DNA of 64,000 bases from Sphagnum magellanicum (GCA_021904315.1 CM038919.1:1240001-1304000), one strand, 5' to 3'; counted from the stretch's first letter, positions 22,901 through 36,800 are shown. Numbers and translations are program-made. Notes: a model not told the origin generated them from the sequence alone.

Positions 22901-24418
22901 ATGTCTTCAACTGTGAGTGAAAATCCTGAGCACTGTGGTGACAAGGGAAGTTCTCCATCCTCACATGAGCTTGAGCTGGATATGAGTCTACAGATCCCTG
23001 TCTTTGATATGGAGGATCTGAGAAGAAGAAGAAGCAGCAGCAGCAGCAATGGGCACTGTAAGCTGGGATCTCAATTGTCAACTGCAAAAGAGGAATTGCT
23101 GAAAGCATGCAAAGAATGGGGAACTTTCCATATCGTCAATCATGCAATTCCCATGGAGGTCATCGAGAGATATCAGGCACTAATGATGAAGATCTTCTCT
23201 CTTCCTTTGGAGCACAAGCTGAAAGCTAAAAGATCACAATTCTCGGTGTTTGGATACGAATACAGACAAAATGCAGGCCCTCTTGACATTTTCCAAATTG
23301 GAGATCAAGATGCCATCATCCATTACTATGCCCGCAAATTCTTTCCAGATTCTTGCCCTTCTGAATTTTGGTAAAATTTCTCACTTTTCCTCAGATTATG
23401 CCCAGAAAAACAACCTTGCACACAATAATTCTAGGGCTTCTCTCATTCACCATCAATTCTAGTGTTTTTTTCACTCTCATTTGATCAACTTTCTCACATT
23501 CTTTGGTAAAGTCTTATTGAATGTTGTTTTTTTTTCTCGGGTGCGGTGGGCTTATAAATATTGTTGCCTCTTGTTGATACACATGCAGTGCCACTATCAA
23601 GGAGTGCAAGGAGGCTTTATGCAAACTTTCTATTGAACTATTAGACATTGTGATCGAAGGTTTGGGGATTAATCCCGATGACTTTGATGTCTACAAGAGG
23701 GATATGCAAGCAGTCCTTCGAGCAAATTACTACCACCGAACCGATAGTCAAGAGCAAGTGATTGGACTCACACCCCACATGGATGGAGGTTTCATTACTC
23801 TCTTGCTTCAAGATGATGTTGCTGGGTTGGAAGTAATGAAAGATGGAGAATGGTTTTGTGTTAAGCCTGAAAGGAATGCAATTTGCGTCCATTTTGGCGA
23901 TATGTTGGAGGTAAAACTCATCATGCATCATTCATCCCATATACACATTGCCTACTTAGTCGCTAACATTCTTAATTTGTTATATGGAGTGTACATGATC
24001 AATCTCTTCTTTATTTTCAATTATTGAAGTTGTTCAAATACATTACCCTAACCCTAAAACCTCTTTATCATCATATGTGAGTCCTTTAGCACACAAGACC
24101 AATGATTCCCATTTTGTTGTTGTTGTTGTTGTGTTTTGGGTACAATAGGTGTTCACAAATGGGCATCTCAAGAGTGTACAACACCGAAGTCTTGCACCCA
24201 CAACAAAGCCCCGACTTTCAATTGGATACTTTCTCATTCCTTTGGACACAGTGGTGATATCTGCAGCACCCGAATTTGTTGATGCAAAGTCGAACCCTCC
24301 CATGTTCAGGCCATTCAAATGGCTTGAGTATATGGAGTTGCACCGATATCTTAGGTCGGGATTAAAAGGGGTTTTCCGACCTAACCCAAGTTCACTCTTG
24401 TTTTTTCAAAGCAGCTGA
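22901..24418 (+). CDS. 2-oxoglutarate/Fe(II)-dependent oxygenase, plant DOXC type
   Basis: Three exons: 22901-23370, 23589-23910 and 24149-24418, with GT...AG introns of 218 and 238 bp and frame kept across both joins; 353 residues. The N-terminal DIOX_N region starts at the 'IPVFDME' strand (about residue 31), with 'CKEWGTFHIVNHAIP' following. The catalytic C-terminal jelly-roll has 'NYY' (203-205), the iron triad H220-x-D222 ('TPHMDGG') and H276 ('SVQHRS'), and the co-substrate binding R286-x-S288 ('RLSIGYF'). All key residues are present, so the enzyme is probably active, coupling 2-oxoglutarate decarboxylation to oxidation of a small molecule in the cytosol. Relatives include gibberellin, auxin and flavonoid oxidases; the substrate cannot be read from sequence. 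An AGA/AGC trinucleotide run near residues 40-51 gives an Arg then Ser stretch, unusual for the family. TATA box and leader lie upstream. First ATG in frame used. Confidence 0.92.
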
Positions 24419-26500
24419 GTTTTAGTGTTCTACTTACATGAGAAGTCAATCATTGTTGGCTTATTTTTTTGGGTGCTTTGTTATATGTCCACATAGAGTG
24501 GATAAACTTACCCTTATATACTAGTAGGAAAGTGTTTTTCTTTGTCTTTTTCAATTTTGCAGTGTAGCTCTAGTGTTGATCATTCATTAAGAAAATTTAG
24601 CCAATTTTGGCTCTAAAAAAAATATGAAAGTAATTTTTTTGAAGGCAACCTTTGATATTGTTGGTATTCACCAATGGTTTTTGTTTTTCTCCCCCAATTT
24701 TCTTAAAAAAACCTACTGAGAAACTGTTGCCAAAACCAAAATCTGACTTGAAATGAGACAAATTATTTTCAAATTTGAAAAGTCCTATCAAAATTTGTTG
24801 ATCCTTCCTCCCCCCCAACCCCCCCACAACAAAAAGGGGATATGAAACAGAAATAATTTAAATTTTAGTACCTGAAATTTTGCACCAAAAAGAAGGCTCG
24901 TACTACCAGAACCTGATGTAGAATCTGGTGATTTTAAAAATTATTTTTGCAATTTGGCAATTCAAAAACCCAAAAGAAACTCATATTTTTCATTTATGAA
25001 AAAAAATCACCAATAAAGGAGTAATTATTTAAAGGATGTTATTATGGTAAAACATGATTCAGTGAAGAAAATGAGCATTGAGCAGCAGTGAAGGTGCAGT
25101 AGGTAAGGCAAATCTAAAATCAGGGGTGAAATTTTATAGGGACCAACCTTTTCCTTTATCAAGTTGTGCAATTTTGATTTGATCCCCAATTTTGGCAAAC
25201 CTAAGGTTTAGCCTAGTAGCCCAACTTTGGGGTACTCTATGAGTAACTTTAATATATCTTTACAACTTCTTTTGCTCAACCTGTTTGCATTGTTCCATAA
25301 AGTGAATTTCTTCAAGAACAACTTCTTTTCAAACACCCTTTGGCTCATGCATGGATGTGAACTTTGGACCATTTCAACTATACTTTTCCTTGCAATGTGC
25401 CACATTTTTGTGGGGGTGACTGGAATGAAAAGTTTTGGTTATGAAGATATTGTATTCAAAACAAAAACCAAAAAAAAAACAGAGCTTTGAGGGAAGAGAA
25501 GAAATACCTTTGACAAGGTCAAAAAGCTTATTATAGAAAGTTTAGTCTTTTCTTTTAAGGGCAATATAGTTTTCCATAAAGTCAGGAAAACACAGCACCA
25601 AAACCCTGAGTTTGGTCCAAAACCGGGTGAGATTTTTAAAAAACCTGCAAAACAATACATTGGGATTCACTGGGGGGTGAAACTCAGAAAAGCACCATTT
25701 TTTGGTTGTAAACTGAGTTTCATCCTATTTTGACCCCCTCTTTCATTGTTCCTGAGCCCCTACACTGCCGCTACATATATTTTCACTGCTCCTACTTGTA
25801 CAACTACTATAAATAGTCTCGAACCGTGTGCATTAAATGCTGAGTTTCAGTATTTCATACCCACATTTAACAAGGTGTGTTGTACACAATGGCCCTGCCA
25901 TTAATTTAATATCAACAATTGATATTGTATGACGAATTGCTCATAGCTAGGGGAAATTTTTTAAATGAAAATATTTTAATGTACATCATCATGTCGTGGT
26001 AAATGAAAAAATGTCATGATTTGTTTTTCATTTTTTAACATCACATTCGTCACAAGGAAGCTAAAAGGATCTCACATTAAATGATGACATGTTCTAGGAA
26101 CCTATCTAAACATTTAAAAAATTGTTGCCAAACCAAAACCAATAGAAAAATGTTCCAACACGATATTAATTTTTTTGCAAATTTAATGACTTTTTTCCCC
26201 AAACAAAATAGTGATAAAAAATTTCCTTTTCATATATATTTTTCACATTTGTGCAAAATTTCAAACCAAAAAAAAAATGGTTATCACATGTGTATTTGAA
26301 ATTTTTCAATCACATTGTCACATTTTGAAAGAATTACATGAATTTTAGTGTATGATGAGTGCCATAACCATTTTTGAAACAAATAGTTTCACATTTAATT
26401 TTGTAGATTATGAATTGGTGACAAAGTCAATTGAGGCTAGGTGCACATTTGAGGAGGTGGGAGAGAAAACAAAATATCAAAAGATGAATGTGAATTTTTC
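24419..26500. other. Downstream intergenic region
   Basis: Follows the oxygenase stop codon. No canonical AATAAA close to the stop was recognised. The rest is AT-rich with short spurious open frames and no identifiable gene. Confidence 0.5.
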
Positions 26501-27026
26501 ACAACCAAATGAGAATGAATCATCTCACCTAGTTTCTAGGAGGCAAAATCCCTTGAAGCTACCATATACTCTATAATGATTCTCAACACAATATCCATGC
26601 CTGCCTCACAAGGCAGGGCCAATAAAATTTCCTTACTTTGCGGACCTCATCAAAGAGGGGATGGGGGGGTGAAAGGAGGCCCAAAAACAGGGTGAAGACA
26701 GAGTGACTTTAGGGAAAACCCTCATAATCTACTGGATCCCCATTTCATGTAGAACTTTGAGTGTAAGACTTGACATAGCAAAATCTGGTTGGATGAGCTT
26801 GGCTCTTATACCCAATGGAGCAAATTCCCTCCTACTTGCACTTTAGTGTTGTGAGAGAAATAAAACAGAGGCTGTAACAAAAGAGTGTAATTTATCTCCT
26901 TACAATTTCTCACTCCAGATTTAAATGCACCCTTTGCAGAGCTTTTCTTTACACAACAATTGAAATTCCAAAATCAAATGTACAAGGTTTCCAAACCCAC
27001 TGAATGATTCATTCTCATTTGGTTGT
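26501..27026. repeat. 526-bp unit bounded by a perfect 23-bp inverted repeat
   Basis: The arms at 26501-26523 ('acaaccaaatgagaatgaat' plus cat) and 27004-27026 are exact reverse complements. No inverted homology continues inward and there is no obvious target duplication. The spacer has a small hairpin 'ctgcctcacaaggcag' near 26603 and no coding content. It could be a foldback or MITE-like element whose insertion site has decayed. Confidence 0.6.
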
Positions 27027-28329
27027 AAACCCTAAACCTTTTTTCATTCTCATTCTTTAAACCCTAAATCCTTTTTTTTCCCAGCACTAAATTGTTTGTT
27101 TGATCTTGCTGTTAAGATGTTGCAATTGATGAATGAGAAAAGTTTCACATTTCAACACAATTTGAACCAATGTTGTTTGGTTCTTGATTTTTGAAAGGAA
27201 CCTTTGTTTTCAGTTTAGTTGAGTTCAATTCAGTTTGGTTTTTTTTTTTCTTTGACTTTTTTTTATAGAACATTCAGTGTGGTTTTGAGAACAGTTTTCT
27301 GGATTTTAAATACCTCCTGAGCAAAACATTTTCCAAAAGATTTGGAGCTTAGTCTAGTTTGAGACCATTTTAGGTTTCATCTATTACATTGCACCCAATG
27401 ATTTTTCTAACATATTTTGTCATCAATTTTATAAATGATTGGAATTTTTTCTAGTGTAAATTCAACTAATTTTATTATTTTTGGGGAAATTAGCCAGAAT
27501 TTTGACATTATAAACCTAACCCTAATTGCACCCAAGTAAAACTAAAAGTCATTTGTAATAATAGTTTTGTTCAGTTAATGCACAATGCCCAAAAATAAAA
27601 GATTTTTTGTTAATTGTTTTGTATAACCAATTAAAACTAATAACTTGCTTTAAAATCAATTCTTGGATATTTCCCTTTTAAAGAACTTGTATTTATATAG
27701 CTACAAAATGTGACCTATTTAAAAAAGGACAAAAGCTCAATCCAAGTTCAAATTTCAGTTTCAACAAAAGGTTAATTGCATAGTCTTAATCCTAATTAGA
27801 TTCCAAGAAAATTCTTAATTTTCAATTTCAATGTACTCTAGAATGAACACTTGATCCACACTAGTTTGAACTAGTGTTGGCAAGTTTTTAGATTTTAACA
27901 AATTAATGTCTAGGTTATAGGTCAAGTTCTAGGGTTTTTGGATTGGAGGTTCTAAATTTCCTTGGAACTACCATTCAAACCTAATCAAAGAACTAGCCCA
28001 TTTTTAAAATTCTCTCTAATACTAGTGGTGACTCCTTTGAGATGAAATAAATCCTATGTATAGGCAAATAGGAAAACAAGTGATCAAAATAGGTAAATAG
28101 ATGGTTTATACATAGTTAAGAGTTCATTCACACTTATTGTTAGGGCCTATATTGTTAATAACACTAGTAGTAGGCTTAGATTATGCACCCCCCTAACACT
28201 TGTTGAGATTTTGTGTAGCTTGCTCGAGGGGTCGATTTCCTTGTATGTATTGAATTGTTTGCTATTAAGAAATTTATTGTTTTTAAAAAATTTCTTGCAT
28301 TTGTGTATGTTGTCAATGTTGTGTATATG
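27027..28329. other. AT-rich stretch without identified genes
   Basis: Contains short 'aaaccctaaa' telomere-like words near 27028 and 27058, too short to mean anything. No gene or element ends supported. Confidence 0.5.
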
Positions 28330-28764
28330 ATTAGCATGAAATGGCTAACAAGTTTAGAAGATGGTGTGGGTTTCCTTCAATTCAAGGACCCATAGATGGG
28401 ATTCAAGGAAATTTTTTGGTTCCGTATGGTTAGGAGCAAAAGAAAAAGCTAGCCTTGAAAGCTTTATGTTTTTTTTTGGTACATGGCAAATTATATTGTC
28501 AAGGTCAAGACCAAGTTTTGAAGTATTGTTTTCATGATTTGGAAATCCTTACAGTGTTCTAGAAAATGCATGAAGGAGTTAGTGGTGGGCATTTTTCATT
28601 TGAAATCATAGTTTGTAAGATCTTGGATTTGAAATATTGGGGGCCAACAATGCACAAGGATGTTTTTCAATATTGTCAAGCTTGTGACAATTGTCATTGA
28701 ATGGGGAATTTAATGCAAAACAACATAACAAAACTGGTAATTTCATTTCTAGCAAAAGCTTTTG

Positions 28765-29205
28765 TTAAGGGGTGAAATTGCAGCTCTTGATCATTATTGT
28801 TCTCCAAGGGGTAAGACCAAGCATTAAGGCTAATACCTTGTTACTCCACAAACAAAAGTCTACCTTCATTAACTTATTTTATTATAACTACTCAAGTAGT
28901 AAGTAAGATGTCATATAAGTGGAAATCATGAAAATAAGGGTCTATTATCTAAGACCAAACCTACACTCATCTCAATTTTCTAATTTAGGGAGTAAAGGGT
29001 ATAACATAGAAAGGGCAAGGTGAGAAAGAAAGGAACCTGAAATTAGTTATTATCTTTGGGTTTGTAATATTTTCAACATTCCCAAATATTGTTTAAGGGG
29101 TTTATAAACCCTTCTAACATTACTATTCCTCCCTTCACCATGCCTACAAGTTCTCTAGTGGTTTTCCCTACCACCTATAACTTTCGAAGTCCTTCCTATG
29201 CACTT
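28765..29205. other. Unassigned sequence between integrase piece and solo LTR
   Basis: No domain recognised. It lies within the material inserted into the integrase region and may belong to the element that later received the inverted solo LTR. Confidence 0.4.
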
Positions 29206-30110
29206 TATCACGACCCTTGCCTTGGGCTCGTGACAAAGGTGAGGGCTTGCAAAGGTGCGAATCAAAAGTGAAGCTTGGGAGTCACATTTTATGCTCCCGA
29301 GAGTGCAGGAGGGTGTGAGGGAATGAACCCACACACTCCAAAGTGGGCTCTCACTTTGGGAGTTGGAGTCTTAATGGACTTTTGAATCTTCAAAAAACAA
29401 TTGTAAGGGTCAAAACCTTTTTTTTGGAAGAGTTTTTTATACCATTGAAAAGTTCTTGAAACGTAAATGTCTAAAATTAGGCCCACGCATCACATTTGAG
29501 TACTTAAAACACAAGTTATGGCCGAAAGAAGGGCCAAGGATCAAAGTGTCAATTTGACTCCTGACCACTAAAAATTGGGAATTGCCCCAATTTACTTACC
29601 TGCAAGTGGTTTATTACTTAGTGCCACATATTGTTGGAATGCTCTCAATGAGAGTTCTAACTTTACTTTAGACCTCATTTCAATTGGATGCCTACATAAA
29701 AAATTATGGACCTCTAAAGTCACGAAAGTCCCAACTTGGGAATCCCCGGACAAAATGACATTTGAATGTAGCCCCATGGCTAATCACAAATAATACTGTA
29801 AGCGAGAAGGTGGTGGCTTCCCCGAAGTCCGGGCCATGGTGAGTCTTGTGAGTTCGTGTATGCCCGTGGTTCATCTATGCACCAAAAATGTTCCAATTAT
29901 ACACTAACCAACTTGTTGTTTGGTTTGTGCAAGTTCATGTGAACAATTGACTCGTTTGTCACTTGTCCTAGTCCCCATCCTGGAGCTCTAACACACCCCT
30001 CTACCTCCAAAGGGTTACAAGTTAAGGAGCGTACTTCAATTCCTTTTCCTACCATTGTTTTCACCTTTGGACTCATAGTTGAATTTATCAAGGAGTTTGG
30101 GGGTGCATCA
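29206..30110 (-). mobile_element. Solo LTR, copy 3 (inverted, most decayed)
   Basis: About 905 bp aligning in inverted orientation to the 998-bp solo LTR at 4103-5100, ending on the right with '...ggggtgcatca', the counterpart of the TGACGCACTCCC start. The left end 'tatcacgaccc' corresponds to TGTCGCAACCC with CpG/TpG decay. Flanks 'cactt' and 'cattc' could be an eroded 5-bp duplication but differ at two positions. CpG loss marks it as the oldest of the three copies. Confidence 0.8.
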
Positions 30111-30133
30111 CATTCTATTGTCTACAATCAATT

Positions 30134-31680
30134 CACTAGAAGAAATTTGAGAATCAAAGATTAGATTTGCAATTCATTCATAGTTGTAATGGACAAATGT
30201 GATTAAAAATAATTTAGTCACTTAAAACAAGTGCCACAAAATAGTTAGTTGCAAAAGACATGACAAAGTTGAAAGTGTAATTGCAAACTTTATGATTAGG
30301 CTATAAATTTTTCATCCATTGCCATGGATGATCCTTAATATGATGTGGAACCCTAATTTGCAATTACATTTATGACTACATTTGGGATAGTCACATGTTA
30401 CCAAATGTGCCATTGGTGGGTGGTTAGGATTTAACCATGCCATGTGGTAATTTTAAAAACCAATGGCCATAAAACATGTGCCAATTTTCCATTTGTTCAA
30501 AAAAGGTATAATATAATTACAATAATTAAATATAATAATTATAGTAATTATTATATTAATACTACAAAAATTAGATATTACATTTTAAATAAATAATATA
30601 ATATAATTCAATTCAATTCAATATTATAATTACATTAATTAATTATTATAATTACGTAATTATAATCTATCCTAAGCTAAACTATAGTAGGTAACCCATT
30701 TAAAGTTAGGATAAGGTAGAATAGGTAATTTAATATAGGCCAAGTAGGTAGGTAGGATCCTGTTTATTTTGTTGGGGAGAAGCCTTTTGATTAGCTCATC
30801 CCAAATGGCACATGCACTATGTTTATAACACATACCATGAGTTCAGTCCATTTTTTCACCTATTTATATACTTTAAAAGTGTGAAGTTATAGACAAAAGA
30901 TATGGGATAAATTCTAATGAAAGGGAAACACTACAACACTACAACATTATCACATCCTTTGTCTCATACAAAAACATTATCACATATCTAGACACTAAAA
31001 TATTTATTATTTTTCAAAAATATTTACTACCTATCCTACTTACTACCTACTTCCTACAAACTAACTTACCATATCAATTAATTAATTAATATAAAAACAC
31101 TATGACAAATCCACACAATAAAATACCTATTATTTAACTTAACTACTTACCATTTACTACCTACTACCTATTATCTAGTCTACTAATTAATGACCTAGCC
31201 TACCAACTACCTACTTAGTTTACCTAACCTAATGAGGTCTAACTTTCATAACCTAACAACCTATTAATTACACTTAATAAACAAACTTACCATAACCTAT
31301 AGACAACTTAAGCCAATTAATTAAATATGCAAGCTAGGTTAGGCTACAATGTACATAGGCCTATTTAGTTTAACGTAACCTATTACGCTTATCTAGCTTA
31401 ATTTACCAACTAGGTTATAATAGCCTTTTTTAAGTTGGATGACATTGTTCACTTTTCATTTACATTTTCAATGAAAATCATATTAGTCATCAGTTATAGT
31501 CGCATCTACAACTAAAATTTGGTTCAACCCTTCCTATAATCACAAATGCAACTACAATAAGTTACAACTACATAGACAAGTAAGACTAACACATTGCTAG
31601 TCATAAAATAAGTTAGTTTTAACACTAGTCGCATAGTAGTTGCAAAAATATGATTAGAATGGACAACATTTCTTTTAGTG
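30134..31680. mobile_element. CACTA-like non-autonomous element, both ends visible
   Basis: 1547 bp. Left end CACTAGAAGAAATT, right end the reverse complement of CACTAAAAGAAATG: 12 of 14 terminal bases match. Flanking triplets are att and gtt, a possible 3-bp duplication with one change. Subterminal 'gttgcaa' and 'catgtgg' words flank an AT-rich 'cctaacctactta' core, as in the unit ending at 2207. No transposase is present, so it would need a helper element. Confidence 0.65.
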
Positions 31681-32309
31681 GTTGTTATCCCTTTGTAGTT
31701 CTTACCTATTGCCTACCATAGTGCCTTTTAGCCTATGGGAGGTAACTTGTTGGTCTGTTATTTTTTATTTCCACCACCATAGACTAATTGCTACCCTCCT
31801 ATGGCGGCCAATAACTTAAGGCTCTAGAAACTACTTAGTGGTCAGCCTTTTACTTTCTATCCTAAAATAAATGCAAAGATATTAGCTTAATGAAAAATCC
31901 TACTTTTATCACCTAAACAATTCTACTTTCCACATTTGATAGAACATCAACGTAACATAAGAAATTCGAGTCCTTCAACCATCTTCCATTAAAATCACAC
32001 ATAAAATACATATTTATTTCTTTGTTTTTCTCTTCCACTCTCCAAGTGATTGGAGAGTGGGGGAGAAGGATGAAGAAAGAAGTATGGACTTTGTGTGTGA
32101 TTGACCCCTAGAAAATAGGGCCCTTATCCTAATCCCTTCCTAGAAATCTCCTACATGATTGGGTGGATTACCTCCAACCATTCATCAACCCGAATTACTT
32201 AATCTCAAGTTAACTTGGCCCCTTGGGTAAGGGACAATAAGTCTACCACTAGTAACTAGTAGTCATTATGAGGCCTATGGAATTAATTAGTCTAGAGATT
32301 TCTACTCAT
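31681..32309. other. Unassigned sequence right of the CACTA-like element
   Basis: No domain or element end recognised before integrase core sequence resumes near 32310. Includes an inverted pair 'cactctccaagtgattggagagtg' near 32036-32059 that could form a small hairpin. Confidence 0.4.
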
Positions 32310-33849
32310 TAATAACATTCATGAAATGGGGATTATATTTTGCCATCCCAATCAAACCCATAAGTAGGTATATCAGAAACAAGTATATTTTGGTAGCCAC
32401 TAACTATGCCAGCAAATGGGTGGAAATAAAGGCATTGTGCACCAATACAATGGTTGTGACAGCAAAAGTCATTTATGAATTCATTTTCACACGGTTTGGT
32501 TGTCTTTTTACTTTGGTAAATGTTTAGGGCATTCATTTTTTTAACGATGCCATTGAGATTCTTACAAACCATTTTCTGTTGTGACATACGACCTTGACCA
32601 TTTATTACCCATAAGGTAATGGATAGCTAGAATCCACCAACAAAGTCATTGGTTCATTGTTTATTAAATTGGTGAATGAAAATTGCACCAATTGGAATGA
32701 GCACCTACACACGGTTTTGTATGTTTATTATATAACATTCAAAGTAACCACTAAACACACACCATTTTAGCTAGTTTATGGCCTTTACCCTTTGATGCCA
32801 ACAAAATACATGCTGCCCATGAGTAATTCACATCCCAACTGAGACTTCTGTCCTACATGTATCCTAACTAGTTACATGGTAGAATTTTAGCACTTGGATG
32901 AAACTTGCCAAGAGGTAGGAAATCAGACAGGTACAAGGCAATGGAACATAACATTATGGGTTCAACAAAACCACAAAATTAAGAATTTCTCTATGGGGGA
33001 CACAATTTTTGGGTTTTTAAAGGGTAGAAATGAACACACCGAAAAGTTCAAAAAACGGTGGTTTGGCTTGTATAAAATATAATATTATTTCCCCAACGAC
33101 ATTGTATTATTCGTCAACATTGATAAGTTCGAACCAAATCCCATTTTGGTGAACATCAACAAGCTCAAACCTTACTGACTAGAAGCTACCATTGAAGGGG
33201 GAGGATAGCACAAAGAGGACCCAGAGAACAAAAAAGACTTAGAATAGAAGGAGGATTCAAGAAAAGATTTTCAAGATGATTCTATAGAAAATCAAATTAA
33301 ACTAAAAACCATAATCAACTGAAAAAATTTGGTTGTTAACATTGGAAAATTGGTATACATAAATACCAAACTGGAAATGATTATCAATATAATGAATTTT
33401 AGTAGGGACCCACCAAAAAGTTGGAATTCCACCAAAAGAAACTTTTTAAATAAAGTTATTGGAAATTTCAATTCAACAATTAATTTCAATTTGGAATTAG
33501 CTAGGAAATTTTTGGTGTGGAATACCTTATAAAAGATTCCACCCCATAATCTGCTAGGGTAGATTTTAAACTTTTTTATTTAAAATTGGCACAGACTGAT
33601 TTTGGTATAAAATCCACATAGGAAGATTCCATCCCAAAATTGCTAATGGAAGATTTTGTAATTGATGTAATCATGATTGATTGTGTTTTCATCCAAACCA
33701 ACACCAAAAGGATAGGAGTTCATTTGTACTTTTGAAATGATTTTTGCAATTGGCACTAAGTTTAATTACCTAAACTTCAATATAAAAGAAGGAATTATTC
33801 ACTCAGGTTTTCCTCTTTCTCTAGTATTTTCATGTTATAAAAATTCTTA

Positions 33850-36800
33850 CTAATTAATTATTGGTGAAAATGAAGGGAAACATCTACAAGGAGATGATAA
33901 AAAAGATGAAGAGGAGAGAAAGTTTAAAATTAGAACCAAGTGGTAGTTAAACTGCACTAGAATTCGAACATGAGGACAAAAAGAGAGAGGAAATGGTAAT
34001 GATTCTTTCAAGTAGAGGAAAGATCATTCTTTTGGAGATGGAGAAGTTCTAACAATGGATTGTTGGAAGAGATGTAGAGTGGGCTCAACACATAGACATT
34101 TTTAATTTGTTGGGTGTATAGTTGGGTCTAATCTAGCCACTGGTGAAGGAATTTTTGCAAGCCATCACCCAGTTCAATCCGAAAATTATATAATCAATTG
34201 TGTAAGGAGTTCCAATTTTCATAACTGAAAAGACAATGGCTAAAATTTTCAACCTACCGGAAATAGGAATTAGCAAATTATTGCCCAAGCCGACCAAGGA
34301 GAAGGAAAAAGAAAAAGAGGTAGCCATTTACTGAAAAATCACTCCATTGGAGGCATTGGTTGATTGTTTGGAAGGTTTCCCTTCTCAAGGGAATGTATGT
34401 AGCCAAATTACTGGCATTGATTTAAGTAATCTAGTTGAAGGGCAATCGACAAGTCACCTATGTGGCAAAGAAGTTGATGAATTTTACGGTGTTGGCCAAA
34501 CAAAAGGTGAAGGTGAAGTGGTTTGTTGTAGGTTTCAACAACCTTTACAGCAAGTTACAAAATTTATTTTCATCAACAAAACCCAACATATGGAAAAATA
34601 ACATTGAATTCGAAATTGCCAAATGTTAAACATATTGCTCCAAAATTAGTTTTTGGTAGACCCTACACTCATGCTACCAGAATCAAATGAGGAAGAGGAA
34701 GGTGCTAATAGATTGGTCCAACCATGCTGTAAAGAGCCACACATGCCCCCTTAAACCATTACTTTATTCTTAGAATGTTTTAATACTTCTTCCAAAAAAC
34801 ATTAAATTTTTTTTAGAAAATCTTAATATTATTATGTTAAGGTGTATATTTTAAAAATTCCAAAATATGTCATCAAGAAATATTTTCAAAGTGCTTTTAG
34901 TGTCCAAATTACTTTTAAGTTACTTTTATGCAACATTGCTATAGGCATATGCTACAAAATGCAATGGTTACAAGAGGTTAAAAGTCTTTTTACATATTTT
35001 TCATTCATTAAACTAATGAATGAAAAATACGCATAAAAACTTTTAAACTGTTAAGTCCAAATTTTTATGATATGTACATAATGTATTCACAATAACATTT
35101 TATTAAAAAATATTTTATTATTATTATTATTATTTTTACAATCCAAAGTTCAAAAAATTAAGTAATGGATATGACTATTAATGGTACATGTTAGTATGAT
35201 TGTACCTAGAGCAATATTAGAACCTCAGGCTATAGGAAGTATTAGAATTTTGAGAGTGCATTTTCAACACACACCCATTGAACTCAATGAGTAGATGGAA
35301 GACATCAAAGAAGTCAGTGGGATGAGTACCCAACCAGAAACCTCAAGGCAATTGGAAATTTTAGTGACATTATTACCAATGTTGAGGTCTTGAAATTTGG
35401 GCTAGCTTCATCCCTACAATCCTATATTGTCGTTTGGAAGTGCACTTTGGTGGAATGGTCACTGGAAGTGTCAAATCCACAGAAGAAAGGCATAATGTGA
35501 AATCTAAATCTAGTTCGAACTGAACAAATTTCTGATGTAAGACTTCAACTAGAACTGCATCCAATGTTTATAGGTATTCAAACCCTTATAAATGTTTCTA
35601 GTTAGTTGCATAGACGTTTGGAGGAAAGGCAATTTTGGTAAGACATATACCAAAATTAAATACTCCATTAAAATACTTTTCTAGTGGAAACATTTGCACA
35701 TAATTCAAGCAAGGCAGCTAAAGACTGCCACCCCCTTAATATTTCATTTTTGGTATGGGGTGAATTTTTCCTCCACTGATCAAAACCGAAAATGTCCTAA
35801 CTCCTTTGGTTCTATCTTCATTGAAGACTTTGGAAGACCATTTATTTTGGTCGAAAGAGTTCGCCCAAATGGTGGGAAACATCTAAATAACTTTTCAATT
35901 GGCCATAATAAAAAAAGGATGCTGTAGAGAAAACATTGTAGAAGAACCTACAAGAGGCATGGATTGAAAGGCTAGTTGCTATAGCTACAAAAGCCCAACC
36001 AACAGGATGCTCTTACCATATAACATTTGTAGACCAAGCTGCAGAACTTGGAAGGCATGAGGAAGAGGGTTTAGGAGTTGGAAATTGCAAATTCCAACTA
36101 CTAAAATGAAGTACTGGATTTCCACAAATGCCTTATCAAAAATGGTAAGAAATTGGGCTCCATCGATTTAGAATGGGCTAAGCTCAAAGATGCTATGGAA
36201 CAAGAGCAGGCTAATTGAAAGGTGATGGAGTAGTTTCTAACCTTATCAAAAAATTACTTATTTTCACAAAAGGGAAGGTATAACGGTTGGAATGGCAAAA
36301 TGAGTCACTTATTGAAACCATGCAGAAGTAGCAACTATAGTTATAGTAGTCAATTGAAATTTTTTTGTTGTAACAAAATTTGGAGGAGGTTTAACAAATT
36401 CATGGTGTGATTTAGGAGGAATTAGATTTTTTAGCAAAGGAAACGAAGGCGTTGAAGCAAAGGGTGGAGCTTGTAAACTTTTACCACCATTGGATGGAAA
36501 AATTTAACAATTTAAAGATGGAACATGCCTTTATGAAAGCAAAACTTTTGATTTATCAAAGAAAAGTAAAAGAAGTCAAGTCGAATAGTGGGAGCTATAT
36601 AATGAACAAGTTGGCGAATTTATTTGGGAGATATTTGAGCCCCACTAGAAAGATGAAAAATTGTATCAACTGCATTTAAAAACCTATCGATGAATGGTGC
36701 CATGACGCACTCCCAAGTCCCTTGTTGAACCCACTTGAGGGTCCAAATATGTAGAGTTGTGGAAAGTTGGGACTTGAGGGTCATTCCCGACTTCCGGCAC

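Larger units (their letters stand above)
28330..33200 (+). mobile_element. Second Ty3/Gypsy element: integrase region split by insertions (fossil)
   Basis: The left piece (about 28330-28760) encodes the sequence before and across the integrase zinc-binding domain ('MHEGVSGGHFSFE', 'YCQACDNCH'). The right piece (about 32310-33180) encodes the integrase core ('[18 protein letters not shown]', 'FTRFG') and the C-terminal part ('KKRWFGLYKI'). Between them lie an inverted solo LTR, a CACTA-like element and unexplained sequence, all inserted later. RT and gag are not seen upstream. Broken, old, with many breaks. The family differs from the methyltransferase-bearing element. Confidence 0.82.
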
